Assembly: GCA_030685015.1 (NCBI GenBank)
Contig: JAUXWS010000043.1
Span: forward strand, 1-64,000
Reading direction: 5' to 3'
Source: a bacterium
GTDB lineage: Bacteria; CAIWAD01
Length of the DNA stretch: 64,000 nt
Shown: positions 50,037 to 60,093 of the stretch, in pieces
Layout of the letters: each line of letters starts with the position of its first letter
How positions within the stretch are numbered: the stretch's first letter is position 1
Notes under the pieces: generated by a model
The model's database searches: none
Told to the model about the DNA's origin: nothing
Seen by the model: the letters and a program-made list of their open reading frames with translations, nothing else
Program-made: the position numbers and the translations under genes

Positions 50037-51115
50037 GCCTCTCCTTCCTCCGTGCCTTCTGCCTCAAGGGAGGACAAACGCTCCTCCAGCCCGGCCAGGC
50101 GCCGTCCCAGTTCGCGGGCCTGGCGTTGCAGCTCCGGCAAGTGGGCCAGGGCCGCTTGCTGCTGAAGGAACTCGCGATGGGGACGGGCCGGGAATCCGGC
50201 GTAGATGCGGTCGTCGGGAACGGAGCCGGTCACACCGCTGCCGCCGCCGATCTGCACGCGGTCGCCGATGCGGATGTGTCCGTTGATGGCCGTGGCGCCG
50301 CCGATGCGGCAGTCCGCCCCCAAGCGCGTGGAGCCGGCCACGCCGGACTGGGCGGCGATGAGGGTGCCCGGCCCCACCTCCACGTTGTGGGCGATCTGGA
50401 TGAGGTTGTCCAGCCGCGCCCCGTGCCGGATGATGGTGTCTCCCATCGTGCCGCGGTCCAGGCAGCAGTTGGCCCCGATTTCCACGTCATCCTCGATCAC
50501 CACGCGGCCGGCCTGGGGAATCTTCAGGGAGCCGCCCTCGGGCAGGGGGGCGAAGCCGAAGCCCTCGGCCCCCACGATCACGCCGTTCTGCAGGAGCACG
50601 CGGTTGCCCAGGACGCAATGCTCCCGCACCTGGCAGCCGGTGTGGATGAGGCAGTCCTCGCCGATGTGGGCTCCGCCATAGACCGTGGTCTGGCCCAGCA
50701 GCCGGCTGCCCCGCCCGATGACCGCCCCCGCCTCCACCACGACCTGCGGCCCCAGCCAGCTCTCGGCGTGGACCTGGGCGTCCGGGGCGACCACGGCGCT
50801 GTCGTGGCGTCCCCACCCGGGGTGGGGCGGCGCCGGATGGAAGAGGCGCATGGCCAGCGCGAAGGCGAGGTAGGGATCGGGCACCACCAGCGCGGCGCAG
50901 CCCGCCGGGCAGAGGGCGCGGTCCTCCTCGCGCAGCAGCACCGCTCCCGCCCGGGTGGCGGGCAATTGCGGCCGGTAGCGGGGGCTGGCCAGGAAGCTGA
51001 GATGCTCCGGGCCGGCCTCCTCCAGGCCGCGCACGCCGCGGATGACCCGGCCGACATCCCCTTCCAGGGCCGCTTTCAGTTCACCGGCCAGATCGGCCAG
51101 GGAGAACCGGGGCAT
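50033..51115 (-). CDS. lpxD: UDP-3-O-acylglucosamine N-acyltransferase (LpxD)
   Basis: 360 residues from ATG 51115. An N-terminal uridine-binding domain (FSLADLAGELKAALEG, EHLSFLASPRYRPQL) is followed by the left-handed beta-helix with VIVGAEGFGFAPL, VEIGANCCLDRGTMGDTIIR, DNLIQIAHNVEVG (catalytic His) and GVTGSVPDDRIYAGFPARPHREFL near the end, and a C-terminal coiled coil (LPELQRQARELGRRLAGLEE). It adds the second acyl chain in lipid A synthesis. One base separates it from skp. Confidence 0.96.
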   Translation of the reverse strand: MPRFSLADLAGELKAALEGDVGRVIRGVRGLEEAGPEHLSFLASPRYRPQLPATRAGAVLLREEDRALCPAGCAALVVPDPYLAFALAMRLFHPAPPHPGWGRHDSAVVAPDAQVHAESWLGPQVVVEAGAVIGRGSRLLGQTTVYGGAHIGEDCLIHTGCQVREHCVLGNRVLLQNGVIVGAEGFGFAPLPEGGSLKIPQAGRVVIEDDVEIGANCCLDRGTMGDTIIRHGARLDNLIQIAHNVEVGPGTLIAAQSGVAGSTRLGADCRIGGATAINGHIRIGDRVQIGGGSGVTGSVPDDRIYAGFPARPHREFLQQQAALAHLPELQRQARELGRRLAGLEERLSSLEAEGTEEGEA

Positions 51116-51116
51116 G

Positions 51117-51701
51117 TCACTTGCCGCCGACGGGCGTCCGCGGAGCGGCACCCTCACCCTTGGCCGCGCCGGCCCCGCCCTGGAGCTTTTCCAGCACTTT
51201 CTGGTTGAGATTGATGTCGATGCTCTCCTCGCGCACATAGACGATGATGGGCATGGAATTGTCGAGGATCATGTCATAGCCCTCCTCCTCGGCGACAACG
51301 CGGATGGCATCGTTCACCTTGTTGACGAGGGGTTCCATCAGCTCCTTGTTCCGCCGGAAGAAACGGCCGTTCGGCTCGGCGTAGATCTCGCTGCGGAACT
51401 CGTCCAGCTGGGCGATCTTGCGGTCGATGTTGCTGCGCCGCTCGGAGCGGGAGACGGGGGAGAGCGTGTTCTCCTGCAGGCGGAAGTCGCCCACCTCCGC
51501 CTCGATCTCCGCCTCGCGGGCGATGATCTGGCGGTCCCAGTCCTCCTTCTCCTCCCGCAGGGCCCGCATGCTGGTCTGGTATTCCGAGTAATTGGACAGA
51601 ACCTGCTCGGAGTTGATCACACCCAGACGCAGGTCCTTGGCCATGGCCGGCGGCAGGACCACCAGCAAGGCCAGCAGCAGGGGCAGTGCGACTTTCTTCA
51701 T
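51117..51701 (-). CDS. skp: OmpH/Skp-like periplasmic chaperone
   Basis: 194 residues from ATG 51701 (AAGGAG 6 nt upstream), signal peptide LPLLLALLVVLPPAMA. LRLGVINSEQVLSNYSEYQTS opens the Skp fold (in part); a long coiled coil (about 50-140) forms the tentacles, and YDMILDNSMPIIVYVREESIDIN closes it. Skp holds unfolded outer-membrane proteins on their way to BamA, which is encoded directly upstream, the standard bamA-skp-lpxD order. Confidence 0.92.
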   Translation of the reverse strand: MKKVALPLLLALLVVLPPAMAKDLRLGVINSEQVLSNYSEYQTSMRALREEKEDWDRQIIAREAEIEAEVGDFRLQENTLSPVSRSERRSNIDRKIAQLDEFRSEIYAEPNGRFFRRNKELMEPLVNKVNDAIRVVAEEEGYDMILDNSMPIIVYVREESIDINLNQKVLEKLQGGAGAAKGEGAAPRTPVGGK

Positions 51702-51789
51702 GACGACTCCTTCCGAGTTGGTGTTTGCGTTTGGATGGCAAGCGCGGGGGCGGCAGGGAGGCCCTCGCCGTTGGTGGGCTGCTTGCCGG

Positions 51790-54099
51790 CTAGAACTCCC
51801 GTCCGAACTGGAAGTGGAACTCCCATTTGCCCTGGCGCAAGCCGGTGCTGGAACTGACGCGGTCGAAGCCATACGCGTAATCCAGGCCGATGAGGCCGAT
51901 CATGGGCATGTGCAGGCGCAGGCCCAGGCCCGCGCTCTTGTCCAGATCGCTCAGGGATGAACTCTTCAGGTTCTTCCAGACCTTGCCCGCTTCGCCGAAG
52001 ACCAGGCCGTAGACCGTGGGGTTGGGGATGAGCTGGAAGCGGATCTCCGTTCCCGCCTTGAACTTGATGCGACCGCCGTCCTCGCCCGTGCCCACGCTGC
52101 GGTCGCTGTAGCCGCGCAAAGGGGTGCCCAGGCTAAGGCCGCTGCCGCCCATGAAGAAGCGCTTGATCCAGGGCACCTCGTCCCGGGCGCCCAGCCCGTC
52201 CACGATGCCCGCCTCCAGGCTGTTGTAGTGGATGAACTTGCCCAGGAAAGGACTGTAACTGCGGGCCTCCAGGGTGTAGCGCTGGAAATCGCGCTCCCCC
52301 CCCAGGTAGCCGCCACCGATCTCGCTGTCCAGGCGCACGGTGGAGCCGTTCTGAGGGAACTCCGGGTGGTCGCGGCTGTCCCGCACGAGGGAGACGGACA
52401 AGGTGGAGGCCAGCTCGGGATCGTCCTCGTAGATGCCGCGGCGGTTCAGCTCCGCGCGGGAGCTGCTGACAAAGTTGGTGTAGACCGTCTCCTCCAGGCG
52501 GTAGGTGCTGGAGACGCGGAAGTAGTTGTCCGGCCAGGTGAGGCGCTTGCCCAGCGTCACGCTGCCGCCGCGGCTCTTCTGGTCGAAATCCCAGTTGTAG
52601 GTGCGGGTCCGCTGGATGTCGAAGACGCGGAAGCCGGCGAGGATGGGCCGATCGAAGAGAAAGGGCTCCTGGAACTCCAGGTTGAGGCTGCGGTAGCTGC
52701 GCGCGAACTGCCAGTCGAAGGAGAGGGTCTGGCCGTTGCCCATCAAGTTGTTGAGGGAGAACCCGATGGAGCCGACCAGCTTGTCACGCTCGCTGTAGCC
52801 GGCGCTCATCATGATCTGGTCGGTGTTCTTCTCCTTGACCTCCACCGTCAAGTTGACCTGGTCGGCGCTGGCGATGTCCACATCGGGGTTGACCGCCTCG
52901 AAGTAGTTGAGGATGGTCAGATCGCGCAAGCTGCGGCGCAGCTTGCCCACGTCGAAGGTGTCGCCCGGACGCAGGTGCATCTCGCGCCGAAGGACCTTCT
53001 CCTTGGTCTTGTCATTGCCGGCGAAATCCACGCGCTTGACCGAGAAGACGTTGTTCTCGGTGATCTCGAAGCGGATGTCGATGACGGCCTCGTCCCGGGG
53101 CAGCTCCACGGGGCGGACCTGGGCTTGGATGTAGCCCCGGTTGTAGTAGAGGTCGTGCAAGCCCTCCTGCACGCTCTGCTCCAGCTTCTTGCGGGAATAG
53201 GGATCCCCCGGCCGCAGCGAGATCTGGCGCTGCAGCTCCTCCACCGTGAAGACCGTGTTCCCCGCCCAGCTGATCTCTCCCACCTCGTAAAGGCGGCCCT
53301 CATAGAGGTGGACCAGCACCTTGAGGTCCCGGCTCTGCTCGTCCACCCAGACACTGTCGGACAGGACGCGGGCATCCCGGTAGCCCAGGTTGTGCAGGTA
53401 GGCGACCAGCAGGCCCTTGTCCACCTCGAAGGCCTCGCGGTCGAACTTGCCGCTGCGGAAGATCATGCGGGGGCGGGTCTTCTTCATGCGGCGGATCAGC
53501 TTGGCATCGGACACCTGTTCGTTGCCCTGGATGATCACCTGGTCGATGCGGATGCGCTGGCCTTCCTTGACCACCACGTGGAGATCGCCCTGCCCCTCTT
53601 CGATGTTGCGCACCGCCACCTCCACCTCGGCCAGGCGGAAGCCTTCCTTCTCATACAGATCCTGCAGGGTGCGCCGCGCTTTGAACATCTCCAGCTCGCC
53701 CACGGGCAGGCCGACGGTGACCACCCCCTTGAGGGCGTCGCGCAGGCGGGTCTTGCCCAGCTTGTCGTTGCCCACGATCTCCAGGCTGCGCAGCCGGGGC
53801 AGCTCCTCCACCTGGATTTCCAGGTAGATGCCCTCGCTCAGCTCGCGGGCCAGCAGCACCTCGACGGAGCTGAAGCGCTTGAGGCTCCACAGCTGGCGGA
53901 TGGCTTGCTGCACATCCTCCCCGCGCAGGGCGGAGCCCACGCGCAAGCCGCTGTTGATGCGGATGAGTTGTTCGTCCGTGGTGCTGTTGCCGGTGACGGT
54001 GAGGCCCAGCAGGGTGGGTCCGCCGGCTTCGCCGCGGGCCTGGGCGAAGGCGCCGGCGGCCGCGCAGAGGAGCCAGAACAGAAGGGTGAGTTGGCGCAT
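51790..54099 (-). CDS. bamA: Outer-membrane protein assembly factor BamA
   Basis: 769 residues from ATG 54099, signal LTLLFWLLCAAAGAFA. Five POTRA domains fit residues 25-380 (e.g. LTVTGNSTTDEQLIRINSGL, VIIQGNEQVSDAKLIRRM, ISWAGNTVFTVEELQRQ, VDFAGNDKTKEKVLRREM). The Omp85 barrel follows, with GFSLNNLMGNGQTLS, RGYSDRSVGTG (the RGY loop; PLRGYSD) and the C-terminal FQFGREF with terminal Phe. BamA inserts barrel proteins into the outer membrane. It leads the nine-gene envelope operon from the promoter at 54137-54167. Confidence 0.96.
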   Translation of the reverse strand: MRQLTLLFWLLCAAAGAFAQARGEAGGPTLLGLTVTGNSTTDEQLIRINSGLRVGSALRGEDVQQAIRQLWSLKRFSSVEVLLARELSEGIYLEIQVEELPRLRSLEIVGNDKLGKTRLRDALKGVVTVGLPVGELEMFKARRTLQDLYEKEGFRLAEVEVAVRNIEEGQGDLHVVVKEGQRIRIDQVIIQGNEQVSDAKLIRRMKKTRPRMIFRSGKFDREAFEVDKGLLVAYLHNLGYRDARVLSDSVWVDEQSRDLKVLVHLYEGRLYEVGEISWAGNTVFTVEELQRQISLRPGDPYSRKKLEQSVQEGLHDLYYNRGYIQAQVRPVELPRDEAVIDIRFEITENNVFSVKRVDFAGNDKTKEKVLRREMHLRPGDTFDVGKLRRSLRDLTILNYFEAVNPDVDIASADQVNLTVEVKEKNTDQIMMSAGYSERDKLVGSIGFSLNNLMGNGQTLSFDWQFARSYRSLNLEFQEPFLFDRPILAGFRVFDIQRTRTYNWDFDQKSRGGSVTLGKRLTWPDNYFRVSSTYRLEETVYTNFVSSSRAELNRRGIYEDDPELASTLSVSLVRDSRDHPEFPQNGSTVRLDSEIGGGYLGGERDFQRYTLEARSYSPFLGKFIHYNSLEAGIVDGLGARDEVPWIKRFFMGGSGLSLGTPLRGYSDRSVGTGEDGGRIKFKAGTEIRFQLIPNPTVYGLVFGEAGKVWKNLKSSSLSDLDKSAGLGLRLHMPMIGLIGLDYAYGFDRVSSSTGLRQGKWEFHFQFGREF

Positions 54100-54136
54100 C
54101 CGGTGCGGGGAGTCCTGTCTTGTTCTATCGTGGGTA

Positions 54137-54167
54137 GGAAGGTAGAGAGAAGGCCCGGCAAAACCAA
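54137..54167 (-). promoter_or_regulatory. Predicted promoter of the bamA-lpx operon
   Basis: On the minus strand TTG (54165-54167), 20 nt, then TACCTTCC (54137-54144). It lies between the meaB stop and the bamA start and would give a leader of about 33 nt. The -7 box matches TAnnTT but not the final TG. Confidence 0.5.
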
Positions 54168-54185
54168 TGCGGGCCGGGTCGGGCT

Positions 54186-55196
54186 TCAGGCGGGAAGCGG
54201 GCCGCCGGGATGGTCCCACTGGTCCAACAGGTCCAGGAGGGCGGCCTCGGCGGGCAGGCGGCCTGAAGCCACCTCCTCCTCCAGGCGGCGGCGCAGGTCG
54301 CTCATGGGGCGGGGTCCGAAGACGCGCTCGAGCACGGCCTCCTCGGTCATCAGGCGGAACCAGCGGCGCTCCTGCTCCAGACGCAGGGCGTGCAGGCCCC
54401 CGTCGGCGGAACGGGCCGCCCGGCAGGCCAGCACCTGCCGCCAGACCTCGTCCAGGCCCTCGCCGCTGGCGGCGCTGCAGGCCAGGACCTGCCGCGTCCA
54501 GGCGGCCGGGCCCTCCCCCATGGACAAATGCAGGGCGACGGCCATGTCGGCCTGGGTGCGCAGGGCGGCGGGGCGCGTGTCGCCGTCGGCCTTGTTGACG
54601 GCAATGATGTCGGCCTGCTCCATCACCCCTCGTTTGATCCCCTGCAGGTCGTCACCGGAGGAGGGCAGCAGGAGCAGCAGGAAAACGTCCACCAGGTCGC
54701 GCACCGCCACCTCGCTTTGGCCCACGCCCACTGTCTCCACCAGCACCACGTCAAAGCCGGCCGCCTCGCAGAGCCGCAGGCTTTCGCGCGTGCGCCGCGC
54801 CACGCCGCCCAGGCTGCCGCCGGAGGGGCTGGGCCGGATGAAGGCCTCCTCCCGCGCCGCCAGCTTCGCCATGCGGGTCTTGTCCCCCAGGATGCTGCCG
54901 CCGGAGACGCGGCTGGAGGGATCCACCGCGAGGACGGCCACCCGGTGCCCCGCCTCGATCAGCCGGCAGCCCAGGGCGTCGATGAGAGTGCTCTTGCCGG
55001 CGCCGGGCGGGCCGGAGATGCCCAGGCGCAGGCTGCCACCCGTGTGGGGAGCCAGGCGGCGGAGCAGCTCGGCGGCACGGCGGGCGTCCTCCGGGCGGCG
55101 GCTCTCGGCCAGGGTGATGGCGCGGGCCAGCAGGCTGCGATCGCCGGAGAGGATGCCGGCGGCGAGGGTCGCCAGATCGGGTGGCCGGCTGATCAT
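54186..55196 (-). CDS. meaB: Methylmalonyl-CoA mutase-associated GTPase MeaB
   Basis: 336 residues. GPPGAGKST (62-70) is the P-loop; [54 protein letters not shown] and [10 protein letters not shown] complete the MeaB/ArgK G-protein pattern (first quoted in part). MeaB loads and protects the B12 cofactor of methylmalonyl-CoA mutase. It overlaps mutB by 4 nt and ends the mutA-mutB-meaB operon. Confidence 0.95.
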   Translation of the reverse strand: MISRPPDLATLAAGILSGDRSLLARAITLAESRRPEDARRAAELLRRLAPHTGGSLRLGISGPPGAGKSTLIDALGCRLIEAGHRVAVLAVDPSSRVSGGSILGDKTRMAKLAAREEAFIRPSPSGGSLGGVARRTRESLRLCEAAGFDVVLVETVGVGQSEVAVRDLVDVFLLLLLPSSGDDLQGIKRGVMEQADIIAVNKADGDTRPAALRTQADMAVALHLSMGEGPAAWTRQVLACSAASGEGLDEVWRQVLACRAARSADGGLHALRLEQERRWFRLMTEEAVLERVFGPRPMSDLRRRLEEEVASGRLPAEAALLDLLDQWDHPGGPLPA

Positions 55197-57355
55197 GGGC
55201 GGTCGGGACCGAAACGCTCCGCCAGCAGCTCCAGCATGCGCAGGGCCGCGTCGGGAATGACCGTGCCCGGCCCGAAAATGGCCCCGGCACCATTGGCCAG
55301 GAGGAAGTCGTAGTCCTGTTTGGGGATGACTCCCCCCACGACGAGGAGGATGTCCTCCCGATCCCTGCGCTTCAGTTCGGCGGCCAGCTCGGGCAGGAGG
55401 GTCTTGTGTCCGGCGGCCAGGCTGCTCATGCCCACCACGTGCACGTCGTTCTCCACGGCCTGGCGCGCCGCCTCGGCCGGGGTCTGGAAGAGCGGGCCGA
55501 CGTCCACGTCGAAGCCCATGTCGGCGTAGGCGGTGGCCACCACCTTGGCGCCGCGATCGTGGCCGTCCTGCCCCAGCTTGACGATGAGGATGCGCGGCTG
55601 CCGGCCCGTGGCCGCGGCGAAGGCTTCGCAGCGTCGCCGCACCTCCTGGAAGTTGGCCATATCCTGCGCCTCCCGCGAATAGACGCCCGACACGCTGCGC
55701 ACCACCGCCTGGTGCCGGCCGAAGACCTCCTCGAGGGCGAGGCTGATCTCCCCCAGGCTGGCCTGGGCCTCCACCGCCCTCACCGCCAGCTCGAGCAGGT
55801 TGACCTCCCCGCCGGGGTGGGCGGCGCCGTGGGTCAGGGCCTTGAGGGCGGCCTGGCAGCGGGCTTCGTCGCGCCCGGCACGCAGGCGCCTGAGCCGCTC
55901 GATCTGGGCCTCGCGCACGGCGCTGTTGTCCACTTCAAGAATCTCGATGGGGTCCTCGCGCTCCAGGCGGAAGCGGTTGAGGCCGACGATGGTGTCCTTG
56001 CCCGCGTCGATGCGCGCCTGGCGCCGGGCGGCCGCCTCCTCGATGCGCAGTTTGGGCAGCCCGCTCTCGATGGCGCGGGCCATGCCGCCCAGCTCCTCCA
56101 CCTCCTGGATGAGGCGCCAGGCGCGCCGGACCAGGTCGTGGGTGAGGCGCTCCACATGATGGCTGCCTCCCCACGGGTCCACCACGCGGCAGAGACCGCT
56201 TTCCTCCTGCAACAGGAGCTGGGTGTTGCGGGCGATGCGGGCGCTGAAATCAGTGGGCAGGGCGATCGCCTCGTCCAGGGCGTTGGTGTGCAGGCTCTGG
56301 GTGTGGCCACCCGCCGCCGCCAGGGCCTCGATGCAAGTGCGGGCCACATTGTTCCAGGGGTCCTGCTCGGTCAGGCTCCAGCCGCTGGTCTGGCAGTGCG
56401 TGCGCAGGGCCAGGCTTTTGGGATTGCGCGGATGGAAGGGCTGCAGGAGGCGCGGACAGAGCAGGCGGGGGGCGCGCAGTTTGGCCACTTCCAAGAAGTG
56501 GTGCATGCCGATGGCGAAGAAGAAGGAGAGGCGGGGGGCGAAGGCGTCGATGTCCAGGCCCGCCGCCAGGCCGCTGCGCACGTACTCGAGGCCGTCGGCC
56601 AGGGTGTAGGCCAGCTCCAGGTCCGCCGTGGCACCCGCTTCCTGCATGTGGTAGCCGCTGATGGAGATGCTGTTGTAGCGGGGCATGTGGCGGCTGGTGT
56701 AGCGGAAGATGTCGGCGATGATCCGCATGCTGGGCGCCGGTGGATAGATGTAGGTGTTGCGGACCATGAACTCCTTCAGGATGTCGTTCTGGATCGTGCC
56801 GGCCAATTGATCCAGCGCGACGCCCTGCTCGCGGGCCGCCACGATGTAGAGGGCCATGATGGGGAGGACGGCCCCGTTCATGGTCATGGAGACGGACATC
56901 TGGTCCAGGGGGATGCCGTCGAAGAGGATGCGCATGTCCAGGATGGAGTCGATGGCGACGCCGGCTTTTCCCACGTCACCCGTCACCCGGGGGTGGTCGC
57001 TGTCATAGCCTCGATGGGTGGCCAGGTCGAAGGCGATGGACAGCCCCTTCTGCCCGGCGGCCAGGTTGCGGCGATAGAAGGCGTTGGACTCCTCGGCGGT
57101 GGAGAAGCCGGCGTACTGGCGCACCGTCCAGGGCTGGGTGACGTACATGAGCGGATAGGGTCCGCGCAGGAAGGGGGCGAGGCCGGCCGTGAAGCCCAGG
57201 TGCTCGAGGCCCTCCCCATCACGCTGGTCGTGACGGGAGGCCACCTCGATCTGCTCGGCCGTTTGCCACCGGCCGGCCCCGTCGCGCGGCAGGGCCAGAC
57301 CCGAACCCGCCACGGCTTTCCAGGGCAGGCGGCTGAAATCCGGCAGGCGGCTCAT
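55193..57355 (-). CDS. mutB: Methylmalonyl-CoA mutase, large subunit
   Basis: 720 residues. The N-terminal TIM barrel has [20 protein letters not shown] with the mutase Tyr/Arg contacts, TRHxxG-type [16 protein letters not shown], and [19 protein letters not shown]. The C-terminal cobalamin domain has [15 protein letters not shown] with the axial-ligand His (DxHxxG) and GMSSLAAGH. It interconverts methylmalonyl-CoA and succinyl-CoA in propionate metabolism. It keeps the cofactor site that its partner subunit lacks. Confidence 0.97.
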   Translation of the reverse strand: MSRLPDFSRLPWKAVAGSGLALPRDGAGRWQTAEQIEVASRHDQRDGEGLEHLGFTAGLAPFLRGPYPLMYVTQPWTVRQYAGFSTAEESNAFYRRNLAAGQKGLSIAFDLATHRGYDSDHPRVTGDVGKAGVAIDSILDMRILFDGIPLDQMSVSMTMNGAVLPIMALYIVAAREQGVALDQLAGTIQNDILKEFMVRNTYIYPPAPSMRIIADIFRYTSRHMPRYNSISISGYHMQEAGATADLELAYTLADGLEYVRSGLAAGLDIDAFAPRLSFFFAIGMHHFLEVAKLRAPRLLCPRLLQPFHPRNPKSLALRTHCQTSGWSLTEQDPWNNVARTCIEALAAAGGHTQSLHTNALDEAIALPTDFSARIARNTQLLLQEESGLCRVVDPWGGSHHVERLTHDLVRRAWRLIQEVEELGGMARAIESGLPKLRIEEAAARRQARIDAGKDTIVGLNRFRLEREDPIEILEVDNSAVREAQIERLRRLRAGRDEARCQAALKALTHGAAHPGGEVNLLELAVRAVEAQASLGEISLALEEVFGRHQAVVRSVSGVYSREAQDMANFQEVRRRCEAFAAATGRQPRILIVKLGQDGHDRGAKVVATAYADMGFDVDVGPLFQTPAEAARQAVENDVHVVGMSSLAAGHKTLLPELAAELKRRDREDILLVVGGVIPKQDYDFLLANGAGAIFGPGTVIPDAALRMLELLAERFGPDRP

Positions 57356-59220
57356 GTGGACACCTCCACGTGATGCAGGATTTGGGTGAAGAGGTCGCTC
57401 ATGCTGCCCTTGACGTGGAGAAAGCCCGCCACGCCGGCGTCCCGCAGGGCATCCACCTGCTCGGGTGGATGGCCGGCGAGCAGGATGAGGGCGGGCCGGC
57501 GTCCGGCCTCCCCCTCCCGTCGCCGCAAGCCGGCCACGAAGGCGGGGGCCAGTTCAGGGTAGCTCTCGTCCGTCGAGCAGAGGATGGTCACGGGCGCGCC
57601 GGACTGGAAGGCGGCGGCGGCGGCCAGATCCCCGTCAGCGGCGCCCTCTCCCTGGATGCTTCGCCAGCCTCCCGCCGCCAGCAGGCCGCGGCAGAAGTCG
57701 GCCCGGGCCTTGTGCTGGCGCAGCGGGCCACAGCAGGCCAGCCAGACGGGGCCGGCGCCCTGGGTGGCCGCCGCCTCCCCGCGGCGGCGCAGGGCCTCCA
57801 GCTCCTCGGCCAGGCGCCGGGGCCGGAGGGGCGCGAAATCGTCGCCGGTGGACGCCACTGCTTCCGGGTCATGGCTGTCCCGCGCCCAGTCGGGCAGCTT
57901 CTCGGCCAGGTTGGGATACACGCTGGTGCCCACCAGCGCCTCCCGGCGCCGGGCCAAACGGGCGGCGCGGCGCTCCGCCGCCTCGCGGATCCAGCCCTGG
58001 GGCAGGCCTTCCACCAGGGCCGCCCACCAGCCGCCGGCGGACTCCAGGTCCTGGAAGAGGCTCCAGGCCGCCTCCGCCATCCCGGCCGTCAGGCTTTCCA
58101 GATACCAGCTGCCCCGCCCCGGATCGGCCACGCGGGCCAGATGGGCCTCCTCCTGCAGGATGACCTGAGTGTTGGCGGCCAGGCGCCGGGCCTGCTCGTC
58201 GGTCTGGCCCAGTCCCTCCGCCATGGAGGGCAGGTGCAGGCTGTCGGCACCACCGACGCCCGCGGCAAAACCCTGCAGCGTGGCGCGCAGCAGGTTGGTC
58301 CAGGGATCGTGGCGGGTTTGGGTGCGCAAGGCGCCGCGCACGCGCAGCACAATGCGGCGCTGCTCCGGCGGTCGGCCGCAGGCCTCGAGGATGCGAGCCG
58401 CCAGGAGCCGGGCGGCGCGCAATTTGGCCATGGTGTCGAATACCTCGCGCCCGGCGGCCAGTTCGTGTCGCGCGCCAGCCAGGGCCTCTTCGAGGGGAGC
58501 CCCCGCCTCCTCCAGGTCGCGCAGGCCGGCTGTCCAGCAGGCGAGCCAGCAGGCCAGCTCCTGGGCCGGGCTGGCTCCCGCCTCGTGGGCGGTCACTCCG
58601 CTGGCCAGCCAGGAGGCGCTCAGCGGTTCCGGATTCGACGCCGCCCAGAGGTGGGCCAGGTCGCGGGCGGTGGTGGCCAGGGGATGTTTGCCCTGGATGA
58701 GGGCCGGGCTGATCCAGTCCGCCAACAGGACATGCGGTCCTCCCGGCAGGGTGCCGAGCAGGCGGTGGGCCAGGGCCACCTCCGGCCCCGCTTCCAGCTC
58801 CACCACGGCCTTGCCGGACGGGAGGCCACTGAGCAAGCGGCCCAGGGCCTGCCCATCACGCGGGACCTGCCGGCCCAAGGTGAGGGGCAGCACCCGCTGG
58901 CCGCGAGCGGCCAGCCACGCCAGTTCGCGGCCCAGGGCGGCGGCCTCGGTGCACTGCGGATGCTGGCGAATCTCCCAGGCGGCGGGCAGCTCCCCCTCCA
59001 CCACCGCCCCCGGGGGGTCCACCAGCTGCAGATGCAGCAATTGGGCACAGGAGGCTTCGCTGTAGATGGGCTCCCGCGGGAGGCCGTCCTCCGTCTCTCC
59101 CGGCAGCGATTCGAGACTACGCCCCTTGAGGCTTTCCCTGGCCCTGGCGGCCCAATCCGCGGCGCTTGATTTCGGAAACGCCGCGAAGAGCGGCGTGGAA
59201 GGAGGGGACTGGTCGGCCAT
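57352..59220 (-). CDS. mutA: Methylmalonyl-CoA mutase, small subunit
   Basis: 622 residues from ATG 59220 (GGGAG 5 nt upstream). It shares the mutase barrel pattern ([27 protein letters not shown], in part; [26 protein letters not shown]) but the C-terminal domain reads [22 protein letters not shown] where MutB has DGHDRGA, so the B12-binding His is missing. This is the normal form of the non-catalytic partner in heterodimeric mutases. Overlaps mutB by 4 nt. Confidence 0.93.
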   Translation of the reverse strand: MADQSPPSTPLFAAFPKSSAADWAARARESLKGRSLESLPGETEDGLPREPIYSEASCAQLLHLQLVDPPGAVVEGELPAAWEIRQHPQCTEAAALGRELAWLAARGQRVLPLTLGRQVPRDGQALGRLLSGLPSGKAVVELEAGPEVALAHRLLGTLPGGPHVLLADWISPALIQGKHPLATTARDLAHLWAASNPEPLSASWLASGVTAHEAGASPAQELACWLACWTAGLRDLEEAGAPLEEALAGARHELAAGREVFDTMAKLRAARLLAARILEACGRPPEQRRIVLRVRGALRTQTRHDPWTNLLRATLQGFAAGVGGADSLHLPSMAEGLGQTDEQARRLAANTQVILQEEAHLARVADPGRGSWYLESLTAGMAEAAWSLFQDLESAGGWWAALVEGLPQGWIREAAERRAARLARRREALVGTSVYPNLAEKLPDWARDSHDPEAVASTGDDFAPLRPRRLAEELEALRRRGEAAATQGAGPVWLACCGPLRQHKARADFCRGLLAAGGWRSIQGEGAADGDLAAAAAFQSGAPVTILCSTDESYPELAPAFVAGLRRREGEAGRRPALILLAGHPPEQVDALRDAGVAGFLHVKGSMSDLFTQILHHVEVST

Positions 59221-59324
59221 GACACTCCCTTGCATCTGACAATTCCCGGCCCCTTCCTTCCCAAGCCTGGGAAGCACCTGCCATCCGCGCCCGTCGTGGC
59301 GGGGGGATTCCTTTGTCCTTCATG

Positions 59325-59340
59325 GCTTTCACCTGAAAGC
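59325..59340. promoter_or_regulatory. Palindromic operator candidate between crp and mutA
   Basis: GCTTTCA-CC-TGAAAGC has perfect 7-bp arms around two bases. It sits 105 bp before the mutA start and 70 bp after the end of the Crp/Fnr gene. Size and symmetry fit a dimeric regulator, possibly that neighbour, although it does not match the E. coli CRP or FNR consensus. Confidence 0.45.
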
Positions 59341-59380
59341 AGGGACATGCTGGCGTTGGAGAGCAAGCATCGTGCCCGAA

Positions 59381-59407
59381 GGCCTGGCCGCAAGACGCGG
59401 CAAGGCC
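59381..59407 (-). terminator. Hairpin directly after the Crp/Fnr gene
   Basis: On the minus strand an 11-bp stem with one mismatch (GGCCTTGCCGC / GCGGCCAGGCC) closes GTCTT, beginning 2 nt after the stop codon. Only TT follows, so if it ends transcription it does so without a real T-run. Confidence 0.5.
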
Positions 59408-59409
59408 GG

Positions 59410-60093
59410 TCAGCCGTGCAGCTTGCGAAACTCGGCAAAGTTGTGGACCACGAGGTCGGAGCCGCTGCGCTCCAGCCAGCCTTCGCTTTCCAGCCGGGCC
59501 AGCAGGCGGGACATGGTCTCGCGGCTGGTGCCCGCCATGGAGGCCAGATCCCGCTGCAGGGGGAGGTTGACCAGGATCATGTCCGTGCCGGACTCCCGTC
59601 CCAGGTCCCGGCAAAGATGGACCAGGGTGTTGATCACGCGTCCCCGCGCGTCCAGCGAAGAGAGGGAGACGAGCTGGGCGTCCGTCTTGCGGATGCGGCC
59701 GGCCATCAGTTTCAAGAGGGTGATGGCGACCGATGGATGGCTTTGCAGGATGTCGAAGAAGTCCTTGCGGCGCAGGCTGAGCAGCTCCACCTCCTCCAGC
59801 GAGGTGACGGTGGCGCTGCGCGGCCCCCCGTCCACGATGGACAGCTCGCCGAAGAAATCGGCTGGGCCGAGGATGGCGAGGATGACCTCCTCCCCGGAGG
59901 AGTTGATGCGGGAGATCTTGACCCGGCCGCTGCGGATGACGAAGAGGACCTGGCCCTCGTCCTCCTCGAAGATGATCAGGTTGTTCTTGCGGTACCGCTT
60001 GACGCTGAGGCGCTCCGCCACGCGCATCAGGTCGCCGTCCTCCAGATCCTCGAAGAGGATGACACTGCGCAGGAAGAGGGGATCCGTCATCAT
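59410..60093 (-). CDS. Crp/Fnr family transcriptional regulator
   Basis: 227 residues. A cyclic-nucleotide-type domain (about 12-125) has FEEDEGQVLFVIRSGRVKI, and LGPADFFGELSIVDGGPRSATV with the E-x-x..R-S phosphate-site pattern of Crp. A winged helix at the C-terminus has LASMAGTSRETMSRLLARLE as recognition helix. N-terminal Fe-S cysteines of Fnr are absent. It may sense a nucleotide or other small molecule. The mutA operon and a 16-bp palindrome lie directly downstream, so control of that operon is possible. The start overlaps the small gene before it (ATGA). Confidence 0.92.
   Translation of the reverse strand: MMTDPLFLRSVILFEDLEDGDLMRVAERLSVKRYRKNNLIIFEEDEGQVLFVIRSGRVKISRINSSGEEVILAILGPADFFGELSIVDGGPRSATVTSLEEVELLSLRRKDFFDILQSHPSVAITLLKLMAGRIRKTDAQLVSLSSLDARGRVINTLVHLCRDLGRESGTDMILVNLPLQRDLASMAGTSRETMSRLLARLESEGWLERSGSDLVVHNFAEFRKLHG

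Noticed and set aside
52228-55260. Open frame of about 1000 codons on the plus strand
   Set aside because: It lies antisense across bamA and meaB, both of which have clear motifs on the minus strand; the translation is low-complexity.
55406-57373. Long plus-strand frame opposite mutB
   Set aside because: Shadow of mutB, which carries all mutase and B12 motifs.
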